Part shown: in pieces, positions 8,081 through 17,712 of the stretch
How the letters are laid out: each line of letters begins with the position of its first letter
How positions within the stretch are numbered: the first letter of the stretch is position 1
DNA from: DATCYX01 sp963714425
GTDB taxonomy: Bacteria; Chloroflexota; Anaerolineae; Anaerolineales; UBA4823
Reading direction: 5' to 3'
Length of the DNA: 64,000 nucleotides
Assembly (NCBI GenBank): GCA_963714425.1
Contig: CAVQOI010000014.1
Coordinates: 248,001 to 312,000, forward strand
The notes under the pieces: generated by a model
Seen by the model: only the letters and a program-made list of their open reading frames with translations
Told to the model about the DNA's origin: nothing
The model's database searches: none
Position numbers and translations under genes: made by a program

Positions 8081-9529
8081 CTAGCTCATCGTCTCCCCAA
8101 CAGTATAGAGCAATGCAAGATTGGTGGGGCGCACCTTTAACACCGGATACCCACAGATGACGACGACTTGCTGTCCGGGTTTTACCGTAGAATTCTCAAT
8201 CATCTCAGCCTCGACGACCTTGAGCATGTCGTCGATGGTCTCGACGTGTTCCACCAGATGAGGATACACTCCCCAATACAAGCTCATGCGCTGGTAAGTG
8301 CTCCCATTTGGCGTAAAAGCCAGGATGGGGACTGACGGGCGCGTTTTGGACATCAAGAGAGCTGTACGACCACTTTGTGTAAATACCGCAATGGCCGTAA
8401 CATTACGATCATGAGCTAGCTCTCGAGCCGCTAAGGTCACAAAAAAAGCGTCATCCTGATGCAGTTGCAGATTACACGTTCCTTTCCAGTGACCCCATTG
8501 CTCAATGTAGGTTTCGGCTTCGCAGATGATGGCGTTCATTGTTTGAATGGCTTGTACAGGGTAACGTCCTGTGGCTGTCTCGCCAGAGAGCATTACGGCA
8601 TCAGTCCCATCAAATATCGCATTAGCCACATCAGATGCTTCTGCGCGAGTTGGACGCGGATTTTGGATCATCGAATTTAGCATCTGCGTGGCAGTAATCA
8701 CCGGGCGGGCATGGCAGTTTGCTGATTCAATGATTTGTTTCTGGGCGATTGGTACAACCTCTGCCGACATCTCTACACCCAGGTCGCCCCTTGCAACCAT
8801 CACACCATCAGCGCTGGCTACAATATATTCCAGGTTATCAATTGCCTCAGGACGCTCCAATTTGGCGATGATTGGCGTCGAAGACCTGCCAGACGGATGC
8901 CGCTTGATCGCCTCCCGAACGTTGAGAATATCCTGCGCTGTGCGTACAAAGGAGATGGCGACAGAATCCACCCCATGATCGAGTCCAAAAGATAGGTCTT
9001 CTTCGTCTTTCTGCGTGAACCCAGGAATATCCAATTGGATGCCAGGTAAATTTACGCCTTTATGTTCTTTCAGCAATCCGCCCTGGAACACTTTAGTTTC
9101 CACTCGTTCACCAGAAACCTTTGTCACGACCAATTCAAGCTTTCCGTCATCCAGCAGTATGCGGTCGCCAGGGTGAACGCTTTGTGGCAGTCCCGGGAAA
9201 TCAACCGAGACAATGCGATCATTCCCCAGAATTGTCTCCGTTGTCAGAGTGAAAGCTGCAGCTTGGTTAAGCTCAACGCTTCCCTTCTCAAGCTTGCCAG
9301 TCCGTATCTTTGGCCCTTGTAAATCCTGTAAGATCATTATTGGGACATCAAGTTCGCTTGAGATTTTCCGGATCAGGCGGATGCGTTCAGCGTGCTCAGA
9401 ATAACTGCCATGAGAGAAATTTAGGCGTGCAACGTTCATTCCTGCCTGGACCAATTGCGAGAGAGTGGCCTCATCTTGGCTGGCTGGTCCAATCGTAGCA
9501 ACGATTTTTGTACGGCGATCCATGCTCAT
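8081..9529 (-). CDS. pyk: Pyruvate kinase
   Basis: Converts phosphoenolpyruvate and ADP to pyruvate and ATP, the last step of glycolysis. The 482-aa length is normal for bacterial enzymes. Diagnostic stretches are TKIVATIGPAS at the N-terminus, NVARLNFSHGS, the metal and substrate segment IIAKLERPEAI, MVARGDLGVE, and ITATQMLNSM with NPRPTRAE. The C-terminal allosteric domain is present (about 355-482). There is an 80-bp gap upstream to the CoA-transferase gene, and the LysM gene follows 3 bp downstream. Association with ald and a CoA-transferase suggests an operon around pyruvate and acyl-CoA metabolism. Confidence 0.97.
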   Translation of the reverse strand: MSMDRRTKIVATIGPASQDEATLSQLVQAGMNVARLNFSHGSYSEHAERIRLIRKISSELDVPIMILQDLQGPKIRTGKLEKGSVELNQAAAFTLTTETILGNDRIVSVDFPGLPQSVHPGDRILLDDGKLELVVTKVSGERVETKVFQGGLLKEHKGVNLPGIQLDIPGFTQKDEEDLSFGLDHGVDSVAISFVRTAQDILNVREAIKRHPSGRSSTPIIAKLERPEAIDNLEYIVASADGVMVARGDLGVEMSAEVVPIAQKQIIESANCHARPVITATQMLNSMIQNPRPTRAEASDVANAIFDGTDAVMLSGETATGRYPVQAIQTMNAIICEAETYIEQWGHWKGTCNLQLHQDDAFFVTLAARELAHDRNVTAIAVFTQSGRTALLMSKTRPSVPILAFTPNGSTYQRMSLYWGVYPHLVEHVETIDDMLKVVEAEMIENSTVKPGQQVVVICGYPVLKVRPTNLALLYTVGETMS

Positions 9530-9609
9530 TTCCTAAAAGGTATTATCCCGCTTAACCCTGATCTATCGACAAAACCCTGCGAACGTAGCTTACAACTACC
9601 AAGGTTGGC

Positions 9610-10905
9610 TTAAATGTAATGCACCTCTTTTGCCTCGCGTGTCAGTTGTTCGCGAAAGTCAGGATGGGCGATGTTTATCAGCTGCTGCGCCCGCTGCCGG
9701 ATGGTCTTTCCATAGAGGTCCGCCACTCCATATTCTGTCACGATGTACCGTACATGATTGCGGGAGGTGACGACTCCCGCACCTAGTTTTAAAGTTGTGA
9801 CAATCCTGCTGAAGTTCTTGGCTTTACTGGGTAAGGCGATTATTGGCACCCCTCCCTTTGACCGGGAAGCGCCATAGATGAAATCAAGTTGCCCGCCTAC
9901 ACCGCTATACAAGCGCGTTCCGATGCTATCCGCGCAAACCTGTCCAGTCAGGTCGACCTCAATTGCAGAGTTTATCGCTACCATTCGCTCATTCTGCGCG
10001 ATCACAAACGGGTCGTTTACGTATTCGGTTGGGTGCAGTTCAATGAGTGGATTATCATCCACCCATTTGTAAAGGCGCTGCGTCCCGAGAATGAAACCAG
10101 CAATTATCTTTCCTGGGTGGAGAGTCTTCCGGGCGTTGGTGAGAATGCCGGCATCAACTAGTTCAATAACCCCATCCGAAAAAAGCTCGGTATGGATTCC
10201 AAGATCCTTTTTCTCAAATAGAAATTTCAAAACTGCATCTGGAATTTCACCAATACCAAGTTGCATGGTGGCGCTATCAGGGATGAGCTCAGCGATATGA
10301 CCTGCAATTTTTTGAATTGTTTCTGATGGACCTTCTTCCCCCATAGGTAGCTCAGGGAGCTCATAGTCCACTGGCACGACATAATTGAGGCGGCTGACAT
10401 GAATGAACGAATCTCCCAGTGTGCGAGGCATTTTCTGGTTGACCTCCGCGATAATCACTTTCGCCGAATCAGCAGCGCTCTTTGTTAATCCAACTTCGAT
10501 CCCAAGGCTGCAGAACCCGTGTTCATCCGGTGGCGAGACATGAATGAGGGCGACATCAATCGGAAGGTGACCGCGCTTGAAGAGGAGTGGAAATTCTGAG
10601 AGTAATACCGGTGTGAAATCTGCCCTGCCTTCGTTCACCGCCTGGCGAATATTTGCACTGATGAACATGGTATTGACCCGCAGATGGCCTTCTATTTCTG
10701 GAGCTACATAGTCCGCCGGACCTACGGTGAGCGCCTGGCAAATCTCTACATCTTGGAGTTCTGGCGAATATCGAACGAGTGCATCGAGCACTTTTTGAGG
10801 TACCGAACAGTTCCCGGTTAAGAACAGGCGTTGCCCTGATTTGATAACCTTTACTGCTTCTTCAGCCGTAACAATGCGTGATTCGTAGATCTTTGCCCAC
10901 GTCAT
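9610..10905 (-). CDS. Acetyl-CoA hydrolase/transferase family (4-hydroxybutyrate CoA-transferase-like)
   Basis: Family I CoA-transferase fused in one chain (431 aa), moving CoA between acetyl-CoA and a short carboxylate. The closest named group I recognise is 4-hydroxybutyrate/butyrate:acetate CoA-transferase. The catalytic glutamate is expected at Glu240 in GIHTELFSDG. Other family segments are QLGIGEIPDA (215-224) and the C-terminal TEYGVADLYGKT and ahead HPDFREQL. It sits 3 bp after ald and 80 bp before pyk. The acid substrate cannot be fixed from sequence; acetate, propionate and butyrate are all possible in a fermentative organism. Confidence 0.88.
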   Translation of the reverse strand: MTWAKIYESRIVTAEEAVKVIKSGQRLFLTGNCSVPQKVLDALVRYSPELQDVEICQALTVGPADYVAPEIEGHLRVNTMFISANIRQAVNEGRADFTPVLLSEFPLLFKRGHLPIDVALIHVSPPDEHGFCSLGIEVGLTKSAADSAKVIIAEVNQKMPRTLGDSFIHVSRLNYVVPVDYELPELPMGEEGPSETIQKIAGHIAELIPDSATMQLGIGEIPDAVLKFLFEKKDLGIHTELFSDGVIELVDAGILTNARKTLHPGKIIAGFILGTQRLYKWVDDNPLIELHPTEYVNDPFVIAQNERMVAINSAIEVDLTGQVCADSIGTRLYSGVGGQLDFIYGASRSKGGVPIIALPSKAKNFSRIVTTLKLGAGVVTSRNHVRYIVTEYGVADLYGKTIRQRAQQLINIAHPDFREQLTREAKEVHYI

Positions 10906-10908
10906 TAA

Positions 10909-12000
10909 TCAGTCCTCCTGCAGAACCTGAGCAAAGCTAGAGAGGTGAACTATCTGTCCATTGCGCGTGTTGATACTTTTTTCAATGGCTGGATTTTGTG
11001 CGACCGCAACTTCGATCCCTTTGTCTGCGAGCTCCAGAATGTATGGTAGCGCGGAATTGATAAAAGCATGAGTAGATGTGCGAGCAACAACCCCGGGCAT
11101 ATTCGGTACGCAATAGTGACTGATGCCCTCCTCAATGAAAGTAGGATGCTCATGGGTTGTAGGCCGTGAAGTTTCTACACACCCACCTTCATCAATACTG
11201 ATATCCATAATCAACGAGCGCGGTTTCATAGAGCGCACCATCTCACGGCTGACAACGACTGGTGCGCGCTCCCCGGGTACCAAAATGGCGCCAACGAAGA
11301 CATCTGCATAAGAGATCGCCCGTGCAATATTAACAGGGTTGGCAATCATAGTTACCACTCCCATAAAACGGTCGTGGATGGACTGCAGCGCGTACAGATC
11401 AATATCCAGTACAGTAATATGTGCACCCATTCCTAGGAAACCAACCGTGGCGCAAGTCCCGACAACTCCTGCGCCGAGGATAACTACTTCGGCTGGGGGA
11501 ACACCGACGATCCCTCCGAGCAAGATGCCCTTTCCTCCAGATTCATTCTGTAAAAAGCGGGCAGCAACCTGAGGGACCATAAACCCTCCGATTTGTGCCA
11601 ACGTGTGCCGCACGGGGACGCGTCCATCCTCCAATTGGATCTGTTCCAGGGCGATAGCTGTGATTTGATTTTCCAGGAATGCGTTAATTTTGTCTGATCG
11701 GGCAGAGTTCAAATGGAGCAACCCAGCGATCGCCGTTCCTGGCCTCAGCCATTGAATTTCCTCCAGAATTGGACGGGCAACTTTAATAAGCAGGTCTGAC
11801 CGTCCAAATACTTCATGTGGCGAATAAACGATCCTTGCTCCTGCTTGTTCATACTGTTGGTCAGAAAAGCCAGCACCCAGGCCGGCTTCGTGCTCAACGT
11901 AACACTTGTGTCCATTCCGTGTCAATACCTGGACTGCCAGTGGTGTAAGCCCAACGCGATATTCGTAGGTTCTTCGCTCCTTAGGGATGCCAATATTCAT
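10909..12000 (-). CDS. ald: Alanine dehydrogenase
   Basis: NAD-dependent interconversion of L-alanine and pyruvate with ammonia. The 363-aa length fits the family. MNIGIPKERRTYEYRVGLTP is the standard N-terminus with the substrate-binding Arg15. LLIKVARP carries the substrate Lys, GLLHLN the catalytic His region, and ILGAGVVGTCA the NAD-binding glycine loop. The segment IDEGGCVETSRPTTHEHP is also characteristic. It is 8 bp downstream of argF and 3 bp upstream of the CoA-transferase gene, so it probably shares their transcript. Together with pyk it links pyruvate to amino-acid nitrogen. Confidence 0.95.
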   Translation of the reverse strand: MNIGIPKERRTYEYRVGLTPLAVQVLTRNGHKCYVEHEAGLGAGFSDQQYEQAGARIVYSPHEVFGRSDLLIKVARPILEEIQWLRPGTAIAGLLHLNSARSDKINAFLENQITAIALEQIQLEDGRVPVRHTLAQIGGFMVPQVAARFLQNESGGKGILLGGIVGVPPAEVVILGAGVVGTCATVGFLGMGAHITVLDIDLYALQSIHDRFMGVVTMIANPVNIARAISYADVFVGAILVPGERAPVVVSREMVRSMKPRSLIMDISIDEGGCVETSRPTTHEHPTFIEEGISHYCVPNMPGVVARTSTHAFINSALPYILELADKGIEVAVAQNPAIEKSINTRNGQIVHLSSFAQVLQED

Positions 12001-12008
12001 TTGTCACC

Positions 12009-12932
12009 TCACATGGGGCTAAGCAGCTTTACCAGAATGGCTTTTTGCGCGTGTAAACGATTGTGTGCCTGGGGGAATAAGGCAGAGTGCGGTCCATCGG
12101 CGACTTCGTCTGTGATTTCCTGCCCCCGATGAGCAGGGAGGCAGTGCATCACAATCACATCCTTCGAAGCCTTTGCGACGAGGCTCTGATTGACCTGGTA
12201 GGGCGGGAAAACAGTTTCTCGAATTTTGGTTTCCTCCTCCTGCCCCATACTCGTCCATGTATCGGTGTAAATGACATCTGCTCCTTTTACTGCCTCATGC
12301 GGATCTCGTTGATATCTAATCTGGCTGCCGCTAGCCGCAGCAAATTGATTAGCCGCTTTTATTGCAACCGGATTTAGATCGTACCCTTCTGGGGAGGCGA
12401 GCGTAAAGTTGGCGCCAATTTTCGTACACACGTGCAGCAAAGAGACAGCTACGTTGTTGGCGTCTCCGATAAATGTTACATTCAAACCTTTTAAATTTCC
12501 GAACTTCTCCTGGATGGTAAGGGCATCCGCCATAGCCTGGCAGGGATGGTTGTAATCGCTCAGCCCGTTGATGACAGGAATGGTGGACCAGCGAGCTAGC
12601 TCAAGGATATGTTCGTGCTGGAAAACGCGCGCCATGATTGCATCTACATAGCCAGACATTACTCGGGCGATGTCAGCGATCGACTCGCGCTTTCCCAGTC
12701 CAATTTCTGCTGGTGAGAGATATAAAGCATCACCACCAAGATGGCGCATAGCCATATCAAAGGAGACACGCGTACGCAGGCTGGGTTTTTGGAAGATCAT
12801 CCCTAAGACTTTTCCCTTAAGTCTTGTGGAGTTCCCTTTCTCTCTCCACTCTTCTTTGAGTGTTACAGCTAGGTCCAATTGCTCCTGGATTTGTTGAGGG
12901 GAATAATCCGAAATAGCAAGAAAATCTTTCAT
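12009..12932 (-). CDS. argF: Ornithine carbamoyltransferase
   Basis: Makes citrulline from ornithine and carbamoyl phosphate in arginine synthesis. The 307-aa chain has the carbamoyl-phosphate motif in the variant form SLRTR (51-55), HPCQAMAD for carbamoyl phosphate/ornithine closure, and HCLPAHRG near the end with the catalytic Cys. Ornithine rather than aspartate use is supported by the HCLP motif. It is the first gene of the minus-strand run; a TATACT element lies about 40 bp upstream, but I see no convincing -35. No other arg biosynthesis gene is in the window apart from the distant class III aminotransferase at 49754. Confidence 0.95.
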   Translation of the reverse strand: MKDFLAISDYSPQQIQEQLDLAVTLKEEWREKGNSTRLKGKVLGMIFQKPSLRTRVSFDMAMRHLGGDALYLSPAEIGLGKRESIADIARVMSGYVDAIMARVFQHEHILELARWSTIPVINGLSDYNHPCQAMADALTIQEKFGNLKGLNVTFIGDANNVAVSLLHVCTKIGANFTLASPEGYDLNPVAIKAANQFAAASGSQIRYQRDPHEAVKGADVIYTDTWTSMGQEEETKIRETVFPPYQVNQSLVAKASKDVIVMHCLPAHRGQEITDEVADGPHSALFPQAHNRLHAQKAILVKLLSPM

Positions 12933-13035
12933 TTTTTTCCAATCTCCGTTTGATTTTATTGCGTTTGGAGTATATCACAGGTGGTTCTAGGAGAGAGATG
13001 CCATAGGACAGGGATTGATTTGATTAATGTCATAA

Positions 13036-13065
13036 TTGCCACAGAAGAATTCCTTAAGCTATAAT
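13036..13065 (+). promoter_or_regulatory. Sigma-70-type promoter of the kinase operon
   Basis: TTGCCA at 13036-13041, an 18-bp spacer, and TATAAT at 13060-13065. Transcription should start near 13072, only a few bases before a GGAG ribosome site that serves the short ORF at 13084. The same TTGCCA-18-TATAAT arrangement occurs before the Ser/Thr kinase gene (54693-54722). Confidence 0.75.
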
Positions 13066-13083
13066 CAATCATATTGGAGAATT

Positions 13084-13158
13084 ATGGTACAGAATCCGGA
13101 ACGTCACCCATTGCAATCGAGCGTGCAGTTGAATACTGCTTCTACCTATGAGAAATAG
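13084..13158 (+). CDS. Possible 24-aa leader peptide overlapping the kinase start
   Basis: ATG at 13084 with GGAG 4 nt upstream opens a 24-codon frame (begins MVQNPERHPL) that ends at TAG 13156-13158, 11 nt inside the kinase gene. The kinase ATG at 13148 has no ribosome site of its own, and its frame is closed upstream by TGA at 13130. The short ORF may therefore deliver ribosomes to the kinase start. A one-base sequencing or natural frameshift joining the two frames is the alternative. Confidence 0.4.
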   Translation: MVQNPERHPLQSSVQLNTASTYEK

Positions 13159-15334
13159 TGAGATAACATCCTTTGAATTAGATCAAATTCTGGATCTTCT
13201 CCTGCGCATCCTTGTTGAGGTGATCTCATGCCAAGCGGCCTCGATCTCGATCAGCTCTGGGGAGCGATCTCGAATAGAGGCTTTATGGGGACTTCCTGAA
13301 GAACTCAAAGGCGTTGATTTCCTCTCTGGCGAGATCACAGGAAGTGACGCGCACAATAATTTTGAGCCAAGAATAATTCACACGATTGTTGCGGATGAAC
13401 CTTGGTCTATTAAGATATCCAATGCCCTCGGGCAACGCTTGGAAGCGCTCCTTGTTATACCCATCGCCAGCGCTTCACAATTCCTTGGCGAGGTCGTCTT
13501 TATGTCGACGCGCAAGGACAGCTTCACCGATGGTGATCTGACGCGTGCTGCCAATTACATTGCTCGAATCGCGCCGGCAATAGAAAATGCGATCATTTTT
13601 TCAGAAACTGGTCGATATTTACATCGATTGTCTTTACTGAACGAGCTAGCGCTTGCTGCCTCGGAAGGAGCTGGCACCGATGTCGTTGCAAGTAGAGCTG
13701 TAAGGCGATTGCGCCGTATCTTCAATATAGAGCAAGTGGCGGTTCTGTTGTTGGCAGAAGATGGCAACACATTGCTGGAGTATGGGGGTACCGAAGGTGT
13801 ACCGCCGCTGGTTATCCCTGTTGGTATCAGCCTGGCTGGTTTTGTTGTTGAAAAGAAATTACCGATGCGTTTGGGTGATATTCGCGAGGCGCCCAGGTTC
13901 TATCCGCCTAGCCCAGAGGTTCACTCAGCCTTGTTTGTGCCTCTGATGTATCAGGGTGAGGTTATTGGAACGGTTTGCTTACAAAGTAATAAGCCCAACG
14001 CATTCACAGATCGTGATGAACAATTGCTTGTAGTTATTGCCAGTCATCTCGCAGGGCTATTCGAGAACGTTCGTCTGAACCAGGAGGCACGGGAACGCGC
14101 TGGAAAACTCAGCCTGATCCATCAAGTTGCCCAACGATTGGTGGGATTAACAGATGAAGAAGATATTGCACGCTTGACTGCAGAGTTGACTGCTGATTAC
14201 TTCAAATACGAATTAACTGCTGTATTGCTAGTTGACTCATCTGGTGAGAGCTTGAGAATTGCCGGCGTTGGGGGTAGTATGGCGCACCTTGTCCCTGGCA
14301 ATTTCATAATGCCGACAACGAAAGGGATTACAGGACGAGTATTTAGGGAAGCGAAAGGGGGTTTCTATAACGATGTTTCACGAACCGATGTATATTTCCC
14401 TCTACCTGGTTGGTATGCGGGATCAGAATTGTGTGTGCCATTGCTGGATGGGAGTCGTGTGTTTGGAGTTCTCAATGTCGAGCGTATTCAGAAACAGTCC
14501 TTTACTGATAGCGACCTGCAGTTGCTTGAGTCGCTGGCAGGATTCCTTTCGAGCGTTATTTTAAGTGCACGCCGTTATCGAGAACTTCAGGAGAGGATTG
14601 AGGCTCAGCGCCAGGCAGAGAACCATATGATCCGCTCTGCAAGGCTGGCAGCCGTTGGTGAGATGGCCGCAGGTATCGCTCATGAGCTCAATAACCCGCT
14701 CACTTCGGTGATCGGATTCGTCGAGCTGGCTCTGGAGGATCTACCAAGGGAGAGTACTCACTTCAGCGACCTTGACCTTGCCTTGCATGAAGCGAAACGA
14801 GCTCGTGAGGTGGTCCGCAACCTGCTGGATTTTTCTCGTCAGGGGAGCAATATTCGCATACCGGTAGACTTAAACGAGTTGCTAAGCGAAGTTCTCAAAT
14901 TGCTCAATCATCAATTCAAAAGTCTTGGCGTAGAAATCAAACTCTCACTTGGTGAAATCTCTCTAATCCTGGCCAACCCGAATCAGATCAAGCAAGTTGC
15001 TATCAATTTGTTGCAAAATGCACTTCAAGCAATGCCGGACGGAGGAATTGTAGCTGTCACAACTGGTCAGAATGACACGGCGGGGAAACAGAGCGTATAC
15101 TTGACGATACGCGATACTGGCGAGGGGATACCGCCAGATGCACTCGAGCGAATCTTCGAACCATTTTTCACGACACGAACGGTAGGTCAAGGGACTGGTC
15201 TCGGGCTCTCGGTCAGTTTTGGCATCGTAACAAGTCATGGGGGGCAAATCGAGGTAATAAGCGAGATGGGAATCGGCAGTGCATTCACCGTGTGGCTGCC
15301 CACACATGAGACTTCGTATGATACTGGTAGTTGA
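13148..15334 (+). CDS. Soluble sensor histidine kinase with three GAF domains
   Basis: A 728-aa protein without transmembrane segments. Three GAF-type domains span about 5-150, 160-310 and 320-475. A short coiled coil leads to the dimerisation domain with phospho-acceptor His512 in AAGIAHELNNPLTS, followed by a HATPase domain (about 610-725) with N-box NLLQNALQAM, G1 DTGEGIPP and G2 GQGTGLGLSV. It autophosphorylates in response to ligands or redox state sensed by the GAF domains; the ligand is not evident. It is the first gene of a three-gene relay and overlaps the next by 29 bp. The start at 13148 is uncertain (see the leader ORF). Confidence 0.9.
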   Translation: MRNSEITSFELDQILDLLLRILVEVISCQAASISISSGERSRIEALWGLPEELKGVDFLSGEITGSDAHNNFEPRIIHTIVADEPWSIKISNALGQRLEALLVIPIASASQFLGEVVFMSTRKDSFTDGDLTRAANYIARIAPAIENAIIFSETGRYLHRLSLLNELALAASEGAGTDVVASRAVRRLRRIFNIEQVAVLLLAEDGNTLLEYGGTEGVPPLVIPVGISLAGFVVEKKLPMRLGDIREAPRFYPPSPEVHSALFVPLMYQGEVIGTVCLQSNKPNAFTDRDEQLLVVIASHLAGLFENVRLNQEARERAGKLSLIHQVAQRLVGLTDEEDIARLTAELTADYFKYELTAVLLVDSSGESLRIAGVGGSMAHLVPGNFIMPTTKGITGRVFREAKGGFYNDVSRTDVYFPLPGWYAGSELCVPLLDGSRVFGVLNVERIQKQSFTDSDLQLLESLAGFLSSVILSARRYRELQERIEAQRQAENHMIRSARLAAVGEMAAGIAHELNNPLTSVIGFVELALEDLPRESTHFSDLDLALHEAKRAREVVRNLLDFSRQGSNIRIPVDLNELLSEVLKLLNHQFKSLGVEIKLSLGEISLILANPNQIKQVAINLLQNALQAMPDGGIVAVTTGQNDTAGKQSVYLTIRDTGEGIPPDALERIFEPFFTTRTVGQGTGLGLSVSFGIVTSHGGQIEVISEMGIGSAFTVWLPTHETSYDTGS

Positions 15335-16928
15335 CGATGAACCCGGTGTTTTACGCCTGTGCCAGCGCTTGTTAGAGCGCGCTGGTTACACTGTCAGGTC
15401 TGCTTCTAATTCCAACCAGGCGCTTGGAATTTTGAGTCAAGAGGTCATCGATCTGCTACTAGCAGATATTCGCCTCCCAGGCGTGAGCGGATTCAAGCTC
15501 CTAGACACTATTCGCCAAAAATACCCTGAGATGTCAGTCGTGATGATGACTGGCTATGGAACAGTCGATGTAGCCATCGAAGCACTGCATCGCGGCGCAG
15601 ACGGATTAATCTTAAAGCCATTTGAGGGTGCTGAACTTGTTCGTACGATTCAGGCAGCATTGCTAGATCGCCAGCGAGGAACTGATAGTCTACGCCTGAA
15701 AATTTTACGACCCTTGTTTGATATCTCCGAGGCATTCTATTCGGAGACCAAGCCTAATTTATTGACGGGGTTAATCCTCGAGACAGTACTTAAGCACTTA
15801 GATAGCAGGTATGCAGGTATATACGAAGAAAGAGATGGGCACTCTAGCCTTGATATATCAGAGCTTGATGGGAACTCTATCGACAATTTAATATGCCAAA
15901 CCCTCCAGGAACTAGCGGCACAGAGCTCCAGGCAAGGGGAGGCATTGCAAATCGATCTCATGTCCAATCCTATCAACCTTCCAGACCACCTCGTAGAACC
16001 ATTACGAGCATATAAACTACAATACCTGTTATTTGCACCGAGAATCAAGAACAATAACGCTTTTGTGCTGATTGCTTCTCGAAGTGAAAATGAAGCCGCC
16101 TTTTTGGAAGGAGACCGAGAGCTATTGGGCAATCTGGCGCAGCAGGCCGCAGCGGCGTTAGACAATGCCCGATTATATGGGGAGCTACGATCTTCACTCA
16201 ATAAGCTTGAAAAATCTCAAAATGCGCTCCTGAGGGCTGAAAAAATTGCAACAGCAGGACGACTGACGGCTTCGATTGCTCATGAGATCAACAATCCCTT
16301 ACAGTCCCTTTCGAATTGCCTGGATTTAGCCGGGCGCAATGAGCTAGCCATCGAAGTTCGAGAGAAGTACTTGAAGGTTGCACAGGCTGAACTCGATCGC
16401 TTGATGATGACGGTTCAACGAATGTTGAACCTATTCCGTCCAGGCGCCAAAGAGCGTCAATGGACCCGACTCGATCAGGTAGTTGAGCATGTACTGACAC
16501 TCTTAGATGCACAGATGAAGCGGAGCAATATAAACATTATTTCCGAAATCCCTTCACCTGCACCGGTTATCCTGGCGGTCACCGACCAAATTCAACAGGT
16601 ACTCTTGAATTTATTGATCAATTCCATTGAAGCGATGCCGGGAGGAGGCAGTGTGACCATCAAGATGAAGGAATCCAGGGGAAATGTCGAGATTAGAATT
16701 GAAGACACTGGGCATGGTATCCAAATGGATGATCCCACGAGAATTTTTGAGCCATTTATTAGCAGCAAAGAATATGGAACCGGCTTAGGGTTGGCGGTAA
16801 GCTACGGGATAGTACAAGCTCATGGAGGTACTCTTGAATTGGAATCTGGTGAAGGTGAGGGAGCACGTTTTCTAATATTGCTGCCAAAAGGAGGGAACAA
16901 TGACGTCCAGGATATTGCTGGTGGATGA
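15306..16928 (+). CDS. Receiver-GAF-histidine kinase (inverted hybrid kinase)
   Basis: About 540 aa. It begins with a receiver domain (residues 5-120; acidic pair D10-D11, phospho-acceptor D54, T82, K104), followed by a GAF-like domain (about 130-290), a coiled coil, HisKA with His326 in TASIAHEINNPLQS, and a HATPase with GTGLGLAVSYG. Having the receiver first suggests that phosphorylation by the upstream kinase controls this kinase's activity. Start: ATG 15306 (MRLRMIL) or 15318. Both overlap the previous gene, and the longer frame from 15279 lacks support. It overlaps the next gene by 29 bp. Confidence 0.88.
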   Translation: MRLRMILVVDDEPGVLRLCQRLLERAGYTVRSASNSNQALGILSQEVIDLLLADIRLPGVSGFKLLDTIRQKYPEMSVVMMTGYGTVDVAIEALHRGADGLILKPFEGAELVRTIQAALLDRQRGTDSLRLKILRPLFDISEAFYSETKPNLLTGLILETVLKHLDSRYAGIYEERDGHSSLDISELDGNSIDNLICQTLQELAAQSSRQGEALQIDLMSNPINLPDHLVEPLRAYKLQYLLFAPRIKNNNAFVLIASRSENEAAFLEGDRELLGNLAQQAAAALDNARLYGELRSSLNKLEKSQNALLRAEKIATAGRLTASIAHEINNPLQSLSNCLDLAGRNELAIEVREKYLKVAQAELDRLMMTVQRMLNLFRPGAKERQWTRLDQVVEHVLTLLDAQMKRSNINIISEIPSPAPVILAVTDQIQQVLLNLLINSIEAMPGGGSVTIKMKESRGNVEIRIEDTGHGIQMDDPTRIFEPFISSKEYGTGLGLAVSYGIVQAHGGTLELESGEGEGARFLILLPKGGNNDVQDIAGG

Positions 16929-17676
16929 TGAAGAAGCGATCCGGAATTCTCTAGGAGAAATTCTTCGTATCGAAGGCTACAACGTAGTACCCGCAGAGAG
17001 TGGCGAAGCAGCGGTTGAAGTTCTGAAAAAAGAATTCTTTGACCTGGTCTTGTTGGATATTAAGATGCCCGGTATGGATGGCTTGGAAGTACTACGATTT
17101 ATCAACCAGTCCGGTATTGAAACCAAAGTGATCCTGTTAACTGCTCATGGCTCACTCGAATCAGCAATTGATGCGTTGAGGGAGGGCGCCCATGACTATA
17201 TCCTGAAGCCGGCAAACTCAAATATGATTTTGCAAAGCGTCGAGCGTGGTCTGACTGAGCGGACTGAAATGCAACGGAAGCGTTATCTTATTGAACAGTT
17301 AGAAGATTCTGTCCACCGCTTGCGCGATGCCGAAGGTATGGCGCGGAAGACAAACGTCGAGCAAAAAACCCTCTCTCTTGAAAAAGGGGTCACAATGGAC
17401 ATCGATCGGCGAGAAATTTGGAGAGGTACTAAGAAGGTGACACTGACGCCAACGGAAAGTCGACTGATGAAAGTTTTGTTGGAGCACCGGGGACGTGTTT
17501 TATCTCATAAAGAGCTGGTTTTTTTGGTTCAAGGCTACGAGACAACGAACAAGGAAGCTCCCGAAGTTCTACGACCGATCATTAGCCGCTTAAGGCGAAA
17601 ATTAGCAGAGTTTCCAAAAGGTGAGCATTGGGTTGTGAATGTACGCGGGACTGGATACTTATTCGAAATAAAATAA
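16900..17676 (+). CDS. Response regulator with OmpR/PhoB-type winged helix
   Basis: A 258-aa regulator. The receiver domain (1-120) has D9-D10, phospho-acceptor D53 in LLDIKMPGMDG, T81 and K103. A helical linker (120-155) leads to a winged-helix DNA-binding domain (about 160-257: LTPTESRLMKVLLEHRGRV, then ISRLRRKL and VRGTGYLF). The start is well supported: AAGGAGG lies 5 nt before ATG 16900, inside the previous gene. It is the output of the kinase pair encoded just upstream; target genes are unknown. Transcription here meets the minus-strand exporter gene 36 bp downstream. Confidence 0.92.
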   Translation: MTSRILLVDDEEAIRNSLGEILRIEGYNVVPAESGEAAVEVLKKEFFDLVLLDIKMPGMDGLEVLRFINQSGIETKVILLTAHGSLESAIDALREGAHDYILKPANSNMILQSVERGLTERTEMQRKRYLIEQLEDSVHRLRDAEGMARKTNVEQKTLSLEKGVTMDIDRREIWRGTKKVTLTPTESRLMKVLLEHRGRVLSHKELVFLVQGYETTNKEAPEVLRPIISRLRRKLAEFPKGEHWVVNVRGTGYLFEIK

Positions 17677-17712
17677 TTATTCGGGTACCAGCACGTCTGT
17701 GAGAAATCGGGA

